Positions 35,975-45,843 of a stretch of DNA of 64,000 bases are shown one piece after another (position 1 is the stretch's first letter; every line of letters begins with the position of its first letter). Below the pieces are notes generated by a model that saw only the letters and a list, made by a program, of their open reading frames with translations, was not told where the DNA came from and did not search any database. Source of the DNA: Calvatia gigantea (lineage: Eukaryota; Basidiomycota; Agaricomycetes; Agaricales; Lycoperdaceae). The stretch is from NCBI GenBank assembly GCA_025093985.1, contig JACAAK010000011.1:372001-436000 (forward strand), written 5' to 3'. Made by a program: the position numbers and the translations under genes.

Positions 35975-37012
35975 TCATACTAATTCACTGCAGGATACAA
36001 TAGACCCCTCCAAGCAATTTATTTGGGCTGAAAGGTAAAATATACCAGCAAGTGCGGTATTGTTGAGAGAATCTGCTGTCTTCTTCATTAGCTCCTTCAC
36101 CTGGTCCTGATGACCGCTGCCATCGTCATTCAAATCTAAATGTCAACCAAATTGAGCAGTGGACACTGTCGTTGAGGAACAATTTCAACGCACCCTCCAT
36201 GCGTGTGTATGCTCTTGGTGGGAATTTGGTCGTTGACAATGGCATTTGAAACTTGTCCTGAAGTTCGCATTCCGCCGCCCTGCGGTTCTCTTCCCATTCT
36301 AAATCCATGTCGGCGACTTGAAGTATTAGGTCATCGAACTTCATAAATATGGCGATCACTGGCACTGGGAGGAGCAGATATATTCAGTAAGTGACCGATA
36401 CAAAACCCACCACAATCACCATTTCCGGCTCGTGCCTCATTGAAAAACCTCTGCTCCAGCCCGAGCAGGGGCCTTGACGAATCTGGTATGAAACAGAACC
36501 TGCAGGCCATATGTAAGCGGCGAGAACAGGAGAAGTGGCAAAACTCGCCAAATGGCATGAAGATGGTCTGTTGGCCCGGTAGCTCCTGCACGCTCGGCAA
36601 TGAATGATTGGACCTCCTTGAGCTGACGATCGTCCCCTGCCTCAAACCCTGGAGCGTCGTGAAAAATGATTTTTGGGTTGCTGGTGATGCTGACTGGGCG
36701 GCGGATATCGTGGATCCCACGCTGATCAAAATCCTCATCAGAGCGTTGATCTTTTTAGCAAAAACGCTACAAAATACCGCCTGAGCTGGATCCAGCTGTT
36801 TTTATCGCTGGCTGTCGGTGAGTGTCTTCAACGGGGTTAAGTAGAGAGCACACCAGGCAATTGTTTTCTTCGTCGTAGATGCGGAGGTCTTCTGTCGTGT
36901 TACACACTCGCTTCAAGAGCGTTGTCTTGCCAGCGTTTGCCCTGCCAATCACGAGAATACGAAAGTGAGGATCATTCTCTTGGATTTGCGGAGTGTTTGG
37001 GAGGTCACTCAT
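35975..37012 (-). CDS. G-domain GTPase of the Agaricomycete AIG1/dynamin-like group
   Basis: The start at 37012 ('MSDLPNTPQIQENDPHF') leads into 'RILVIGRANAGKTTLLKRVC', with G1 GxxxxGKT. Later exons give 'IIFHDAPGFEAGDDRQLKEV' with G3 DxxG, 'LHAIW|FCFIPDSSRPLLGLEQRF' and 'VPVIAIFMKFDDLILQ' (G4-like KxD), then 'ENRRAAECELQDKFQ', 'DLNDDGSGHQDQVKELMKKT' and 'FYLSAQINCLEGSI'. Mushroom genomes contain many such small GTPases; their role is unknown. The stop at 35975 leaves a short C-terminus, so the end may be truncated. The intron with 5' end at 36548 and 3' end at 36500 is of the GC-AG type (donor GCGAGT). The junction after 'LLNPVED' (about 36820-36740) was not resolved: the only phase-correct intron would be 27 nt. 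Confidence 0.7.
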
Positions 37013-38089
37013 GTCGGCACTTGATATGAAAGTAAGTGGGAGCGTTGTGAGTTGACCTTCCGATGGTAACGTCACCTGATATTTCGTATTGAGCGAGAAG
37101 CTACCCAGCAACTACCAATCAGGGACAGAGTCGAAACGTGACCGTTCTATCTTTACCACTTATCCTATCGCTAGCTAGCTTTGGTCAAAACCTGCGGGTA
37201 CTAGATCTCCGCAATGGGTGTGTGAAGATGTGAAGTATCGGGAAGCGGCCCTGAGGCGACGAAATCACACTGGGATTTGGGACTGATAGGGTTTGTTCCC
37301 AGTGCCGCCTTGGTAGGATCGATTGATCATAGTTTCTTGGGTGATCATGATTCGTGAAGAGCGGGGGAAGTTTAGCTGAGTGGGGGATTGTGGATCTCGT
37401 CCGGTTCGAGGATCGCTCAGATGGATCAGGGGGATACGGAACTGCGGCTGGTTTATGTGTGCACTGTGGTAGCTGATTTTGGCGAGTAGCACGATAGTAA
37501 CATTTATTAGGACGGAGACAAGAGTTTGGTTCTATACAATATCCTCTCAGCTCTGATTGTGTCATGTTTTATGGTTGCGAATTACAGCGATTTGTGGAAG
37601 GTATGGCGAGTGGGATTCTGTTGCAGCGAGAGATGACGGCTAAGGACTCTGGGGGGATTGAAATTTTCTTTGAAAATATCGGATACTTACCCACAACGAG
37701 CATACTGAGGGGTGCCAGTAGTTCGAACGTGTCCTCCCCAGCTGCTCCCTTTTCAAAGTCAATACAAATGGATGATCAGAATGTGTCGCCGTTATTTGTG
37801 TTTAGTCTCCGGCACGGCCTTCCTCGGCAGTGGTCACCCCATCTGTCGCTCTCCTTAACCGTTTGAGATTTTCAGGAAATAGCATGCGGACAGCGATAAT
37901 AATATGCATTACAGCTACCGTGTTGGATTTCGAGATGGTTGGAAAAGAGGGAGGTGGGATGCCAACGTTCGTTCGAACTTGGGACATGTTCAGATTCGAT
38001 TCGGGAGGAGTATGCCGGCACCCAACACAGCACGGGCACTTCCTCGGCGCAGTTATTTTTGGCAGACACTGTTTTGGTTCCCATCCGCC
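37013..38089. other. Intergenic, no gene seen
   Basis: 5' flank of the GTPase gene and further unassigned sequence. Minus and plus frames of 95-126 codons overlap one another here without motifs. Confidence 0.4.
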
Positions 38090-38400
38090 ACCCAACGTTG
38101 CCAACGTTGTCCTATGTGTCCAATTTCAGGTTTCCTGTACTTAATACGAGATCTAATGCCCCACTTAATCGCCCTGCTGATTTTGACCCAACAACACGTT
38201 CCCGGATTCGCTCAGTCAGTTCTTCCGCATAAACGCCTCCTTCCGCTGTTCAATCAAGCGTTTCCCCTCTTCTCTACTGCACCGTGAAATTGCTGTCCTG
38301 CCTGCGGCCCGGTGCAACTTTGACCACCGCACCCCGTTCGTCCTATCCATCAGCATGTCACACTACGCTTCGTCTACTTTTCTGCCAGTCAAACGCTCGT
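38090..38400 (+). repeat. Dispersed repeat shared with 41.77-41.96 and 31.03-31.15 kb
   Basis: The block 'caacgttgtcctat' to 'gattttgacccaacaa' recurs at about 41780-41870 in the same order and orientation. The following 38.27-38.40 part resembles 31.03-31.15 kb and 41.89-41.96 kb. The copies lie just upstream of mL44-like pseudogene copies 2 and 4, so this is probably part of the same duplicated unit. Confidence 0.5.
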
Positions 38401-40048
38401 TTCTGTGGCATGTTGGAGGTCCGATGCTTTTCCACATAGAACCCGCCACCAATTTCTACAGTGCCTAAAACCGGTTATGGCGATCAAATGCACGCTCTTC
38501 CCGTCGTCCCTAAGGTCTGCGGGACGGTGACTAGTCTCCAGTGACTGTTACGATTGGAGACCATCTTTTCTTCTAGGCTTGAAGTCGTCTCATTGCTCCG
38601 ACAGCGGAGGTCACCCGCCGTTCGAGTTGCTAACGGCCATCACGTTCTATCAGGTGAAGATCACTTCGCTGTGCTACTGGTATCAGAAATCCACACCCTG
38701 CCCTAACCCACGTTTTTCAAACAGGACGTGGATAACTATGCGTAGTGTTTGACATGGGGTAGGCAGAAATAAATGATGTAGTCATCCACTTCCACGACGG
38801 CATCATCCTGCGCAAACACTATGCCAAGTGCATACATCACGCTACTCTCACCAATTCCCCCCCCCCGATCCCGTTCTCGCCTAGCTTCTATATTCTCAAC
38901 ACTTCGGATGGGCGGTTACACTCCAGGACAAGACCACCTATTGCCTTTAAGCCATCACCTTTCGATTTCCCTTCTTTGATCTCAACTCAGCGCTCGACAC
39001 TAAAGAGCATTGCTTGTCTGACGAGAACATTTTCATGGAATGTCAACTGGTGATGGGAAAGAAGGCGACCTGTGCATGGTTGCTCTGTTGCGATTTGGAA
39101 CATCCGTGCATGGCAAGCACCGAGCGCTTTTTTGGTACGTGGATAAGCGGTTGGAGGAGATTTGGACCGGAAGTTCGTGGGGCTCCAGGGTGGAAAGAAG
39201 AACCTGGACCTTCCAGGAAAGCGAGTGCGGGTCTCAGGTTCCTCGGCAAAGTTGACGTTGTCTTGTCGTGCTTGCGCAGGTAAGCCTTTGGTTTCTTTCC
39301 GAAGCTGAGAGCTTACGCTGATACACGCCAGAGGAGGATTGGTTAGAAGGTTGGGTTGTCAATTGCTTATAGGGTGCCCATGTTGTCCTCGTTTGTCTGG
39401 CGCCATCTTTCGGACCCTACCATGTGTGCGGCGGGCCCAAGGTAATTTGCGGGCCTGGGAGGGAGTGTGACCTATTGATCACACGCTCGTGAGTGTTTGG
39501 ATCCTGAACAGTTTTGCTTGGCCTTCTCTCCTCACTACCATGTTCCGTAGTGCCCACAACTTTGTGTTAAACAGCGCCGTTTAACACGGCTACGACGTTA
39601 TACTTAAAGATACGCCGCGACCTTACCCTTGTTGAGAAGTCGCCACTGCACCAGTTCACAACTTGTCCATCACCCGTTCGCCGCACCCATGGTACTCGCG
39701 AGGACATCCGAGTATGTATATGGATGTGTGAACGTGATCAATAGAGACTTATAACAGATCCTCAAGGCCTCATCGATCGTCCCGTGTTTCTGATCAAAAT
39801 AACTCGAACATACGTACATAAATTCCTCGAAGGCGAGATGCAGTGGTACAGCCTGCAACAACCAAACTTCGCCATCTTCCGGGCCCCTGGTGCAAGCGCC
39901 AATCTCCGTGATGTGGAACCTGGCGATGTAGCTGGTGCCCTCTGCGCCTCGCTCAGCTCGGCAGCAATTCATCCTCATAATGTGTCAAAGGTAACAAATC
40001 GTCGTATGTACGATATATTGAATCATGAATATAAACACCTTCACAGGT
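38401..40048. other. No supported gene
   Basis: A frame at 39.75-39.99 kb ('RTYVHKFLEGEMQWYSLQQP') ends at a GT donor whose intron would run into the mL44-like pseudogene exon at 40.05 kb. No start exon phases with it and the product is not recognised. The remainder shows nothing. Confidence 0.35.
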
Positions 40049-40880
40049 GTACTCGCGGGTACGCGTAGGCGCTTCCTCAAGGCGCACAGTGACGGCGAGG
40101 ACACATTATCACCAGCACTGTTACCACGGACGGGCACAAGAGATGAACAGATTTGCAAACACTCTACATGGGGGACCAGGCAGAAATTTGGAGAGCCAGC
40201 GCAGCCGAGACCTATGGTCCCACACTTTGCGAATCACTTCAACGCACTCTTCAAACCACTAGAGTTCCCCCAGTAGTTGCTTGCGGCTGCTTCACACACG
40301 GGAGTCATCCAACTTCCGTCAACGGTCATAATGTTGGCATGTCATTCCTTGGTGCGTCTACTTGTGCCAGTCTCAGGACGTTTACCGTTGATAGTTTTTA
40401 GGCCACTGGAGCCCTGGAACTGCACCTTCTCCTCACCGTGAGTAGAAATCTCAAACCTACGCACGACTTCAACCTATCACTAGCTGGACGCTCAACACTC
40501 ATACCCTCGGCCAGCATGTCAATTCGAAGTGGGGCCTTGGACGCGCGCCATGTAGTGGGCGCCTACTGTGAATAAAGAAAAGTCGTCAAGCCCTGGAGAC
40601 AAGGACGCATTCTCCGGAATGTCCTGTCTACAAGCAACCCGTGCGTTGGTCTCACGTACCCCCTCCTATTCTGATTTTTCCTGACGGCTTTTGCAGGGTG
40701 GATCCGTTGCGCAATTGTGCCTTCCACACGGGGATACTACGAAACTTGCTGCCGGAAAAGAAGAACGGTGGCTTACTACTGGCTTCCATGAAGAAGTTCT
40801 CGGAATCTGCGAGGGTATGGGTCGTGTAGAAGGTGATTTGACAGAACCACTGGAAGCCAAAATTGGGAACCCCTCGTGAC
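40049..40880 (+). pseudogene. mL44-like pseudogene, copy 3
   Basis: Starts exactly at the exon 2 acceptor of the 28.8-kb gene (about 40048), reads 'HSTWGTRQKFGEPAQPRP' and 'HFANHFNALFKPLEF', then loses frame. Exon 3 pieces ('NLKPTHDFN', 'TLIPSASMS') and exon 4 ('CAFHTGILRNLLPEKKNGG') follow in other frames, ending 'VEGDLTEPLEAKIGN'. The intron positions are retained. Exon 1 is replaced by unrelated sequence. The 3' flank to 41.41 kb is also duplicated. Confidence 0.8.
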
Positions 40881-41769
40881 CCCCAAAACACCTGTTAATG
40901 TACGCATTTCATATCCAACCCGTCCTCCTGGGATATTGATGTATTGTGACAGCTTCAACGTTGCACTTATATCACTATTTGGCTGTCTTCGCGCCCGTCA
41001 TAAAATGAATTTAATCTTCTGCAGCACTCCTCTGCTACTTGAGAACACGCACCATGGATGAATCCATGTATGACTCGTGGCAAACAAATGTCTAAAATTT
41101 TCTCCATCTTCGAATTCCAGGAACGACGGACCTATAATACACTAAAGGCGGAAATCGACCTGGCCCATCCCATGCGCCCGAGAACGACGCGCTCGACTCC
41201 CGGCTCAAGATTATAAGAGGACGAAGCAGCTGGGAAACGTTCGAGAGCATGATCACAGACCCCTATTCCTCTCTACGACGCATATCTCCCAGCTGGAACT
41301 GGCGTAAACCTACTGATTCTTTGACAGGTTTTTGAACGAATGGAGTTTCTTGATTGCCAAGAGCTGGGACGCGCACATCGCGGATGGCAACATCGAGAGT
41401 ATTGGCTTTCCTGTAGGCGCCTAAGATGGAGGTGGAGATGACAACAAAACCCGGGCGTATTCGAATATTCTGAATTCATCTTATCATAGTACCAGACTAC
41501 TTTGAACAATGGTGGAGCGGAGAAGCATACATCAATCACGATATGTCATATGATGGAAATTCCAATGTGGCGGTCGGATAATTGTAACGGTTGTTAATTG
41601 ACCTCGTACGGGTTAGAAAGCAGTTGATGAGTTTAGATTTCCTGGGATAGCTTCCAGGCTGTAGCCAAGCACGCTCAAACTTGTTTGCTCACATTCTTGA
41701 ACTTCGTCTGTTATTCCTATTCCTCGATCCTTTTCCAGCTCGCCTGCCTTACCCACCCTAACACGCCAA

Positions 41770-41974
41770 GTCTCAAAGCTTCAACGTTGTCCTACTTTTC
41801 TTGTCCCAGGCTCCTTGTAATCCGAACCACAACGCACCACTAAACTGCCCTGATTTTGACCCAACAATGCATTCCGGGATACCCTCGGTCAAACTACCGC
41901 ATTGCGAAACTGTTGCTCTGTCTGCTGTCCAGTGTAATCTTAATCACCACACCTCATCGATCGTGCCACACACT
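41770..41974 (+). repeat. Dispersed repeat, second copy
   Basis: Matches 38.09-38.35 kb in order and orientation and leads directly into the fourth mL44-like copy. Confidence 0.5.
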
Positions 41975-42345
41975 TCAACCCTTGGTCAGCATGTTGGTTT
42001 GAGGTTTGGACGCGTCATGTGGTGAATGCTTGCCACGAACAACGATGCGCCGCTCTGGAGTGCTAGCCCTTCCAAGTTGTTGCGGTCATGGGTGAGCAAT
42101 TTGTGCGCGCTCTCGCGTAATTTCCCCTACTCTGGACCTTTCTGATGGTTTTCATAGGTCAGATCTGTTGCGCATCGTGCATTCCACACGCGGATACTAC
42201 CGAACTTGTTGCTGGACGGGAAGACGGTGGTCTACCGTTTGCCTTCCACGATGAGGCGCTTGGAATCTGTGAGTGTATGAGTGGTGTAGAAGGTGATTCG
42301 ACACGTCTGCTGGGAGCCAAAATTGAGAGCTCTTAGTGACCATCA
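41975..42345 (+). pseudogene. mL44-like pseudogene, copy 4 (internally deleted)
   Basis: 'STLGQHVGLRFGRVMW' (41.98-42.02 kb) matches exon 3, then a deletion joins to 'GEQFVRAL' and exon 4, with a frame reading 'CASCIPHADTTELVAGRE' as the frame-shadow of exon 4. It ends 'CMSGVEGDSTRLLGAKIESS'. The flank to about 42.48 kb is shared with copies 1-3. Confidence 0.7.
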
Positions 42346-42674
42346 AGATATCTACTTAATGTGAGTCTTGTGCACTTAGCCCATTCTTCTGGGATATTGA
42401 CCTATTTTTTAGTCTTAATCTCATATCACTATCTCGTTGCTCTGTACCGGTCATGTATGGACTTAGTTTTTGCAATATTCTTACATGAGAATCCCCAAAT
42501 GTGAACAAGCTATCTGACGCAGCCCCCGACACTAAACCAAAGAGATGATCCTGAACAGCTCCCTCCGTCCATTGCCTATTAAGTATCAACCAGAACCAGA
42601 TCATTCGCCAGTACCCTCGACGAGAAGGTCAGCGATCACAAGAAACAATGGGAGCCCAGTTCGGCCCTTCCTCA

Positions 42675-42910
42675 TCTTGTCCGTCCTTGGAGCTGAAGGA
42701 GTACAATGAGCAGGTTTACCAGAGGGTTATCATTAGTGGATATTGGGCGGATCCAGGGACGACTGCCGGGGCAGTGCACCATCATTGAGCTTACCATGGG
42801 AGCTGTGTGGGAGCAAGGAGAGAATCTGTTACTCTTGTGAGCAATCTCCAGCTTCAGCTGCCGCCCAGAGCCTCACATCGTCCGCACATTCTCGCGTCGG
42901 AACTATCTCT
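42675..42910 (+). pseudogene. NLR relic (Walker B block)
   Basis: The DNA aligns with the 45.8-kb NLR from 'LELKEQGVEIPERIVIIDGL' to 'FFSRPEPHIVQTFS'. Here it reads 'RVIISGYWADPGTTAGAVHH' in one frame, 'CTIIELTMGAVWEQGENLLL' in another, then a stop, then 'RPEPHIVRTFS'. About 230 bp survive. Confidence 0.75.
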
Positions 42911-43364
42911 CCTTCTATCTGCACCGTAACTGGCGTAGATTTGCTGTCTTATAAATCTTTGAACATCCTCAGGCACGTTGCTAACTCAGCTTTCGTAGTC
43001 ATAACGATGAATTTAACTTAAAGACTACGCTCTTCGCCTCGGTGTATTGTGAAACATCTTCTGGTGCCAAGGTGCCCCTCTACCCCCTCAATCACGGGAT
43101 CGGGAAAAGGGCCCAAACATATCCTGTCCACTGAAATGCTTGAGCACCCTCTTGGCCAGCACAGCATGCCGCGCGAATAATTGGAGTAGCAAAGCTAAAC
43201 AGACACAAATGACTCCCCCCCACTCGCTCAACGACCGAAACTCTCGCCCTGGTCATGCCTTGCGAACCCGCTGTGTCCACGGACTCCGTCTCTACGCTCT
43301 TGTTACGCGGGTATACAAGGGATCAAGAGTCCCCCAATTGCCACAATGATATTGACGTGCTGAC

Positions 43365-44558
43365 TGACAGCACAAAGTAGATCATTCAGGCCAACATTAC
43401 GACCCTCCATGAAGTAACTGAACGATGTCACCCTGATATTTTCCTGTCTGCCTTGTTGAGTCATGCGCCACATCCTCAGGGACGTCGATATGTCGCCTCC
43501 ACCGTTTGTGCTGCGTCCGAAAGTGGTTCCGGAATGGTGGTTGAGGCTGCAGAGGCTTGGATGAATAGCTTCTTCCGGAGTCAGTTGCTCTTGTAGATTT
43601 GATTTCATCAGTTCTTGATAATCCACAAGTTATGTCCCTGCTTTTGATGAGTAAAGAATCCCAGCTCGAAGCCGAGAAAGCTCGGATTCTCTCAATAATG
43701 AGCAACTTGAAAACACGGCGAAAAAGGAATCGAGAGACCTGAGAGAAAAGGCGAGCAGAATACCCTACCGTTAATGAACTTATATGCCTCACAGGTTGCT
43801 AGGCATGAGCGGCACCTGTGCGCGATTTCAGGAAACCTTGACAAAGCTCACTCACATCATCTCCGGACCATGGGTCGTTCACAAAACGTTCCTCACGGCA
43901 AGCCTGTATCTCCCGTGGATATGATGCACATCCTTCCTTTCTCATTTGAGGCATTCAACCCCGAGCACAATTCGAAGGTGGTGCAACACCCCCCTTATTC
44001 TTGGTGTCTTACTGATTTTTATTCCAGGGTGAAGCCGCATTGACATGGGCCGTGCACGAGTTTCTTGATATCTAAGCAGCACGGGCCGTGCTGCTTAGAT
44101 ATCAAGAAACTCGTTTACTCCAAAACCAACACCCACGCAAACGCCATTTGCATAACACGTAATCATCACGTCAATTTCAAAAACATAGACTTTTAACTTG
44201 AGGCAATCAAGGTCAGTTTTACAATAACTCAAACGTGTTATGCTCGCTGTTGCGACTAATCCTTGTTAAGGGCTTGGATAGTCGCAACAAGTACAAAGTA
44301 TCTGCAATCAGGAAAAATGCTGGCTTATTCAATGGATGGGATGAAGCCGACATTGCGCCCCACTCTTCGGATATAAAAAATGACCCTATCGACCCGCTCG
44401 ACCCTGAGCTCTTGAGGATCCACGCTGCGTTCGTGAAGGTTTTGCACCTTTCTGGTGCACTCGGGTACTTCACAACTGCCAGAAGCTATGCCAACGACTA
44501 TGTGACTTTGGATCCAAACGGAAAACAGACATCGGACTTATTCTTGGGGCCCGGCTGA
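43365..44558 (+). pseudogene. HNH_2-domain nuclease-like gene, decayed
   Basis: Reading frames on the plus strand rebuild the common mushroom HNH_2 protein layout. An N-terminal part reads 'DIFLSALLSHAPHPQGRRYV' and 'VVEAAEAWMNSFFRSQLLL' then a stop. The HNH region reads 'ARHERHLCAISGNLDKAHSH' and 'PVDMMHILPFSFEAFN', where the His of 'HILPFS' is the expected catalytic position. An intron (GT at about 43980, AG at about 44029) leads to 'GEAALTWAVHEFLDI' and a stop, followed by a 29-bp inverted copy. Next come 'NAICITRNHHVNFKNIDF' and another stop, and finally 'LLRIHAAFVKVLHLSGALGY'. At least three in-frame stops make it non-functional. Related proteins are of unknown function, though the fold is that of a DNA nuclease. 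Confidence 0.7.
44056..44114. repeat. Perfect 29-bp palindrome with 1-nt spacer
   Basis: The left arm 44056-44084 and right arm 44086-44114 are exact reverse complements around the single G at 44085. The left arm is coding sequence of the HNH pseudogene ('HEFLDI' then a stop); the right arm is its inverted copy. Confidence 0.97.
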
Positions 44559-45843
44559 CACCCCGTATGGTGGCACGGTGATCATCAGCTTGTCCAAGTT
44601 CCTTTGCCCCGACAAATCTATTACGTCTACTTGAAATCCTTGCCCAGTTCTACATTCCTCTCTATGACCGTGAATGCATATCTCCGGTTAACATTGACAT
44701 AGGCTTACTGAATTTTTTATGAAATTGCAAACATGCTCGGGACATTACTAACCATAGCGATAATGATGGATCCACTGGCTTTTTTCCCCTGGTATGAAGT
44801 AGATATTGTAAAACTCCCTTTCTGCTCTTTTCATTACTCTCTGAGGTAACCCGCTGGATATCAGATGTACAGTCATCAATCACGTAATGATACAATATCA
44901 CACAACGAGACAAAACTGTTCTCCTGCCTCGAATTCTTGACCAATTGACCCAGTTTTTTTTGTAAACTACGTGTTTAAATGACGGTAATGACACTAAATT
45001 GATTATATGAGGACATGATCTCAACCTGACAATAAATTTGACTCTGTGTTGTCATTTTCGGTGAAATTTACCTATTTCAAATATTTTGAGCACAATATTC
45101 AAATGAATACTTCAATCCAGCATGATATAATAGCACAAAATCATAGAATACAGTCCCATAGTATAGCAAGCGTAGATATCAAGTGCCATCTGTCACCAGA
45201 TTCTGGTGACAGATGGCAGTTGATCAGAATACTGTATAGCAAGGCTCATTTGCCTCGCATCAATCTCATGTCGGAGTCTGTAGGACCCTTAATTCGGTGA
45301 GCATTGGAGCACACCCCTCCACTCGGGAATCACCCTCTACCTGTTCTTATACCTTAAAGATGGGGAGTTTTTTGATTTTACGACTGTCGATGCAGAAGAA
45401 AGTGAGGAGGATGGTGAGGGATCTGGGCCTGCATGGCTAATTCCGGCCTCTGTAGTGTTCGGTGATAACCAGCCAAAATGGCGCCTTATCACAGTTTGTT
45501 GATTTTCTCTTGAAATACGGGTCATTTTCACTTGAAACTCGGAAGGAACTTTACTGGGACATGTGTGATTGCATGTACCACAATAACTTTTCGTAGAGTT
45601 CTTCATAGCTTGCACATTTCTCAAAATATTTTTTGTTGTATCATTACGTGATTGATGACTGTATATATCTTGCCCCAAAGAGCTTGACAACGTTAATGTC
45701 TAGCGTGACTGTGAATGTGTCATGGGCGTCAGAAACGAGCTGCACAAGCGCTGAGTGGCAGTAGTTCTGTTTTTCCACGACATACAGTATCTCCCAATCC
45801 TTTTTGTCGACCCAATATCGCAGAGCGAGAATAGCGCGGCCGG
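44559..45843. other. No gene; AT-rich, with a hairpin
   Basis: 44.55-44.72 kb repeats part of the mL44 downstream flank (compare about 30.19 and 41.26 kb: 'cctctctatgaccgtgaatg' and 'catatctcc'). 44.9-45.2 kb is AT-rich. A perfect hairpin lies at 45184-45218. The right end is the promoter region of the next NLR. Confidence 0.45.
45184..45218. repeat. Perfect 17-bp inverted repeat with 1-nt spacer
   Basis: The arms 45184-45200 and 45202-45218 ('tgccatctgtcaccaga' and its reverse complement) flank a single T. It is preceded by 'tagatatcaag', a word also present inside the 44.1-kb palindrome. Confidence 0.95.

Noticed and set aside
39670..40068. Possible small spliced gene upstream of mL44-like copy 3
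   Set aside because: No phase-consistent first exon and no recognisable product; the donor may be fortuitous.
43397..43792. 131-codon minus frame
   Set aside because: It is antisense to the N-terminal part of the HNH pseudogene, which shows family-like sequence on the plus strand.
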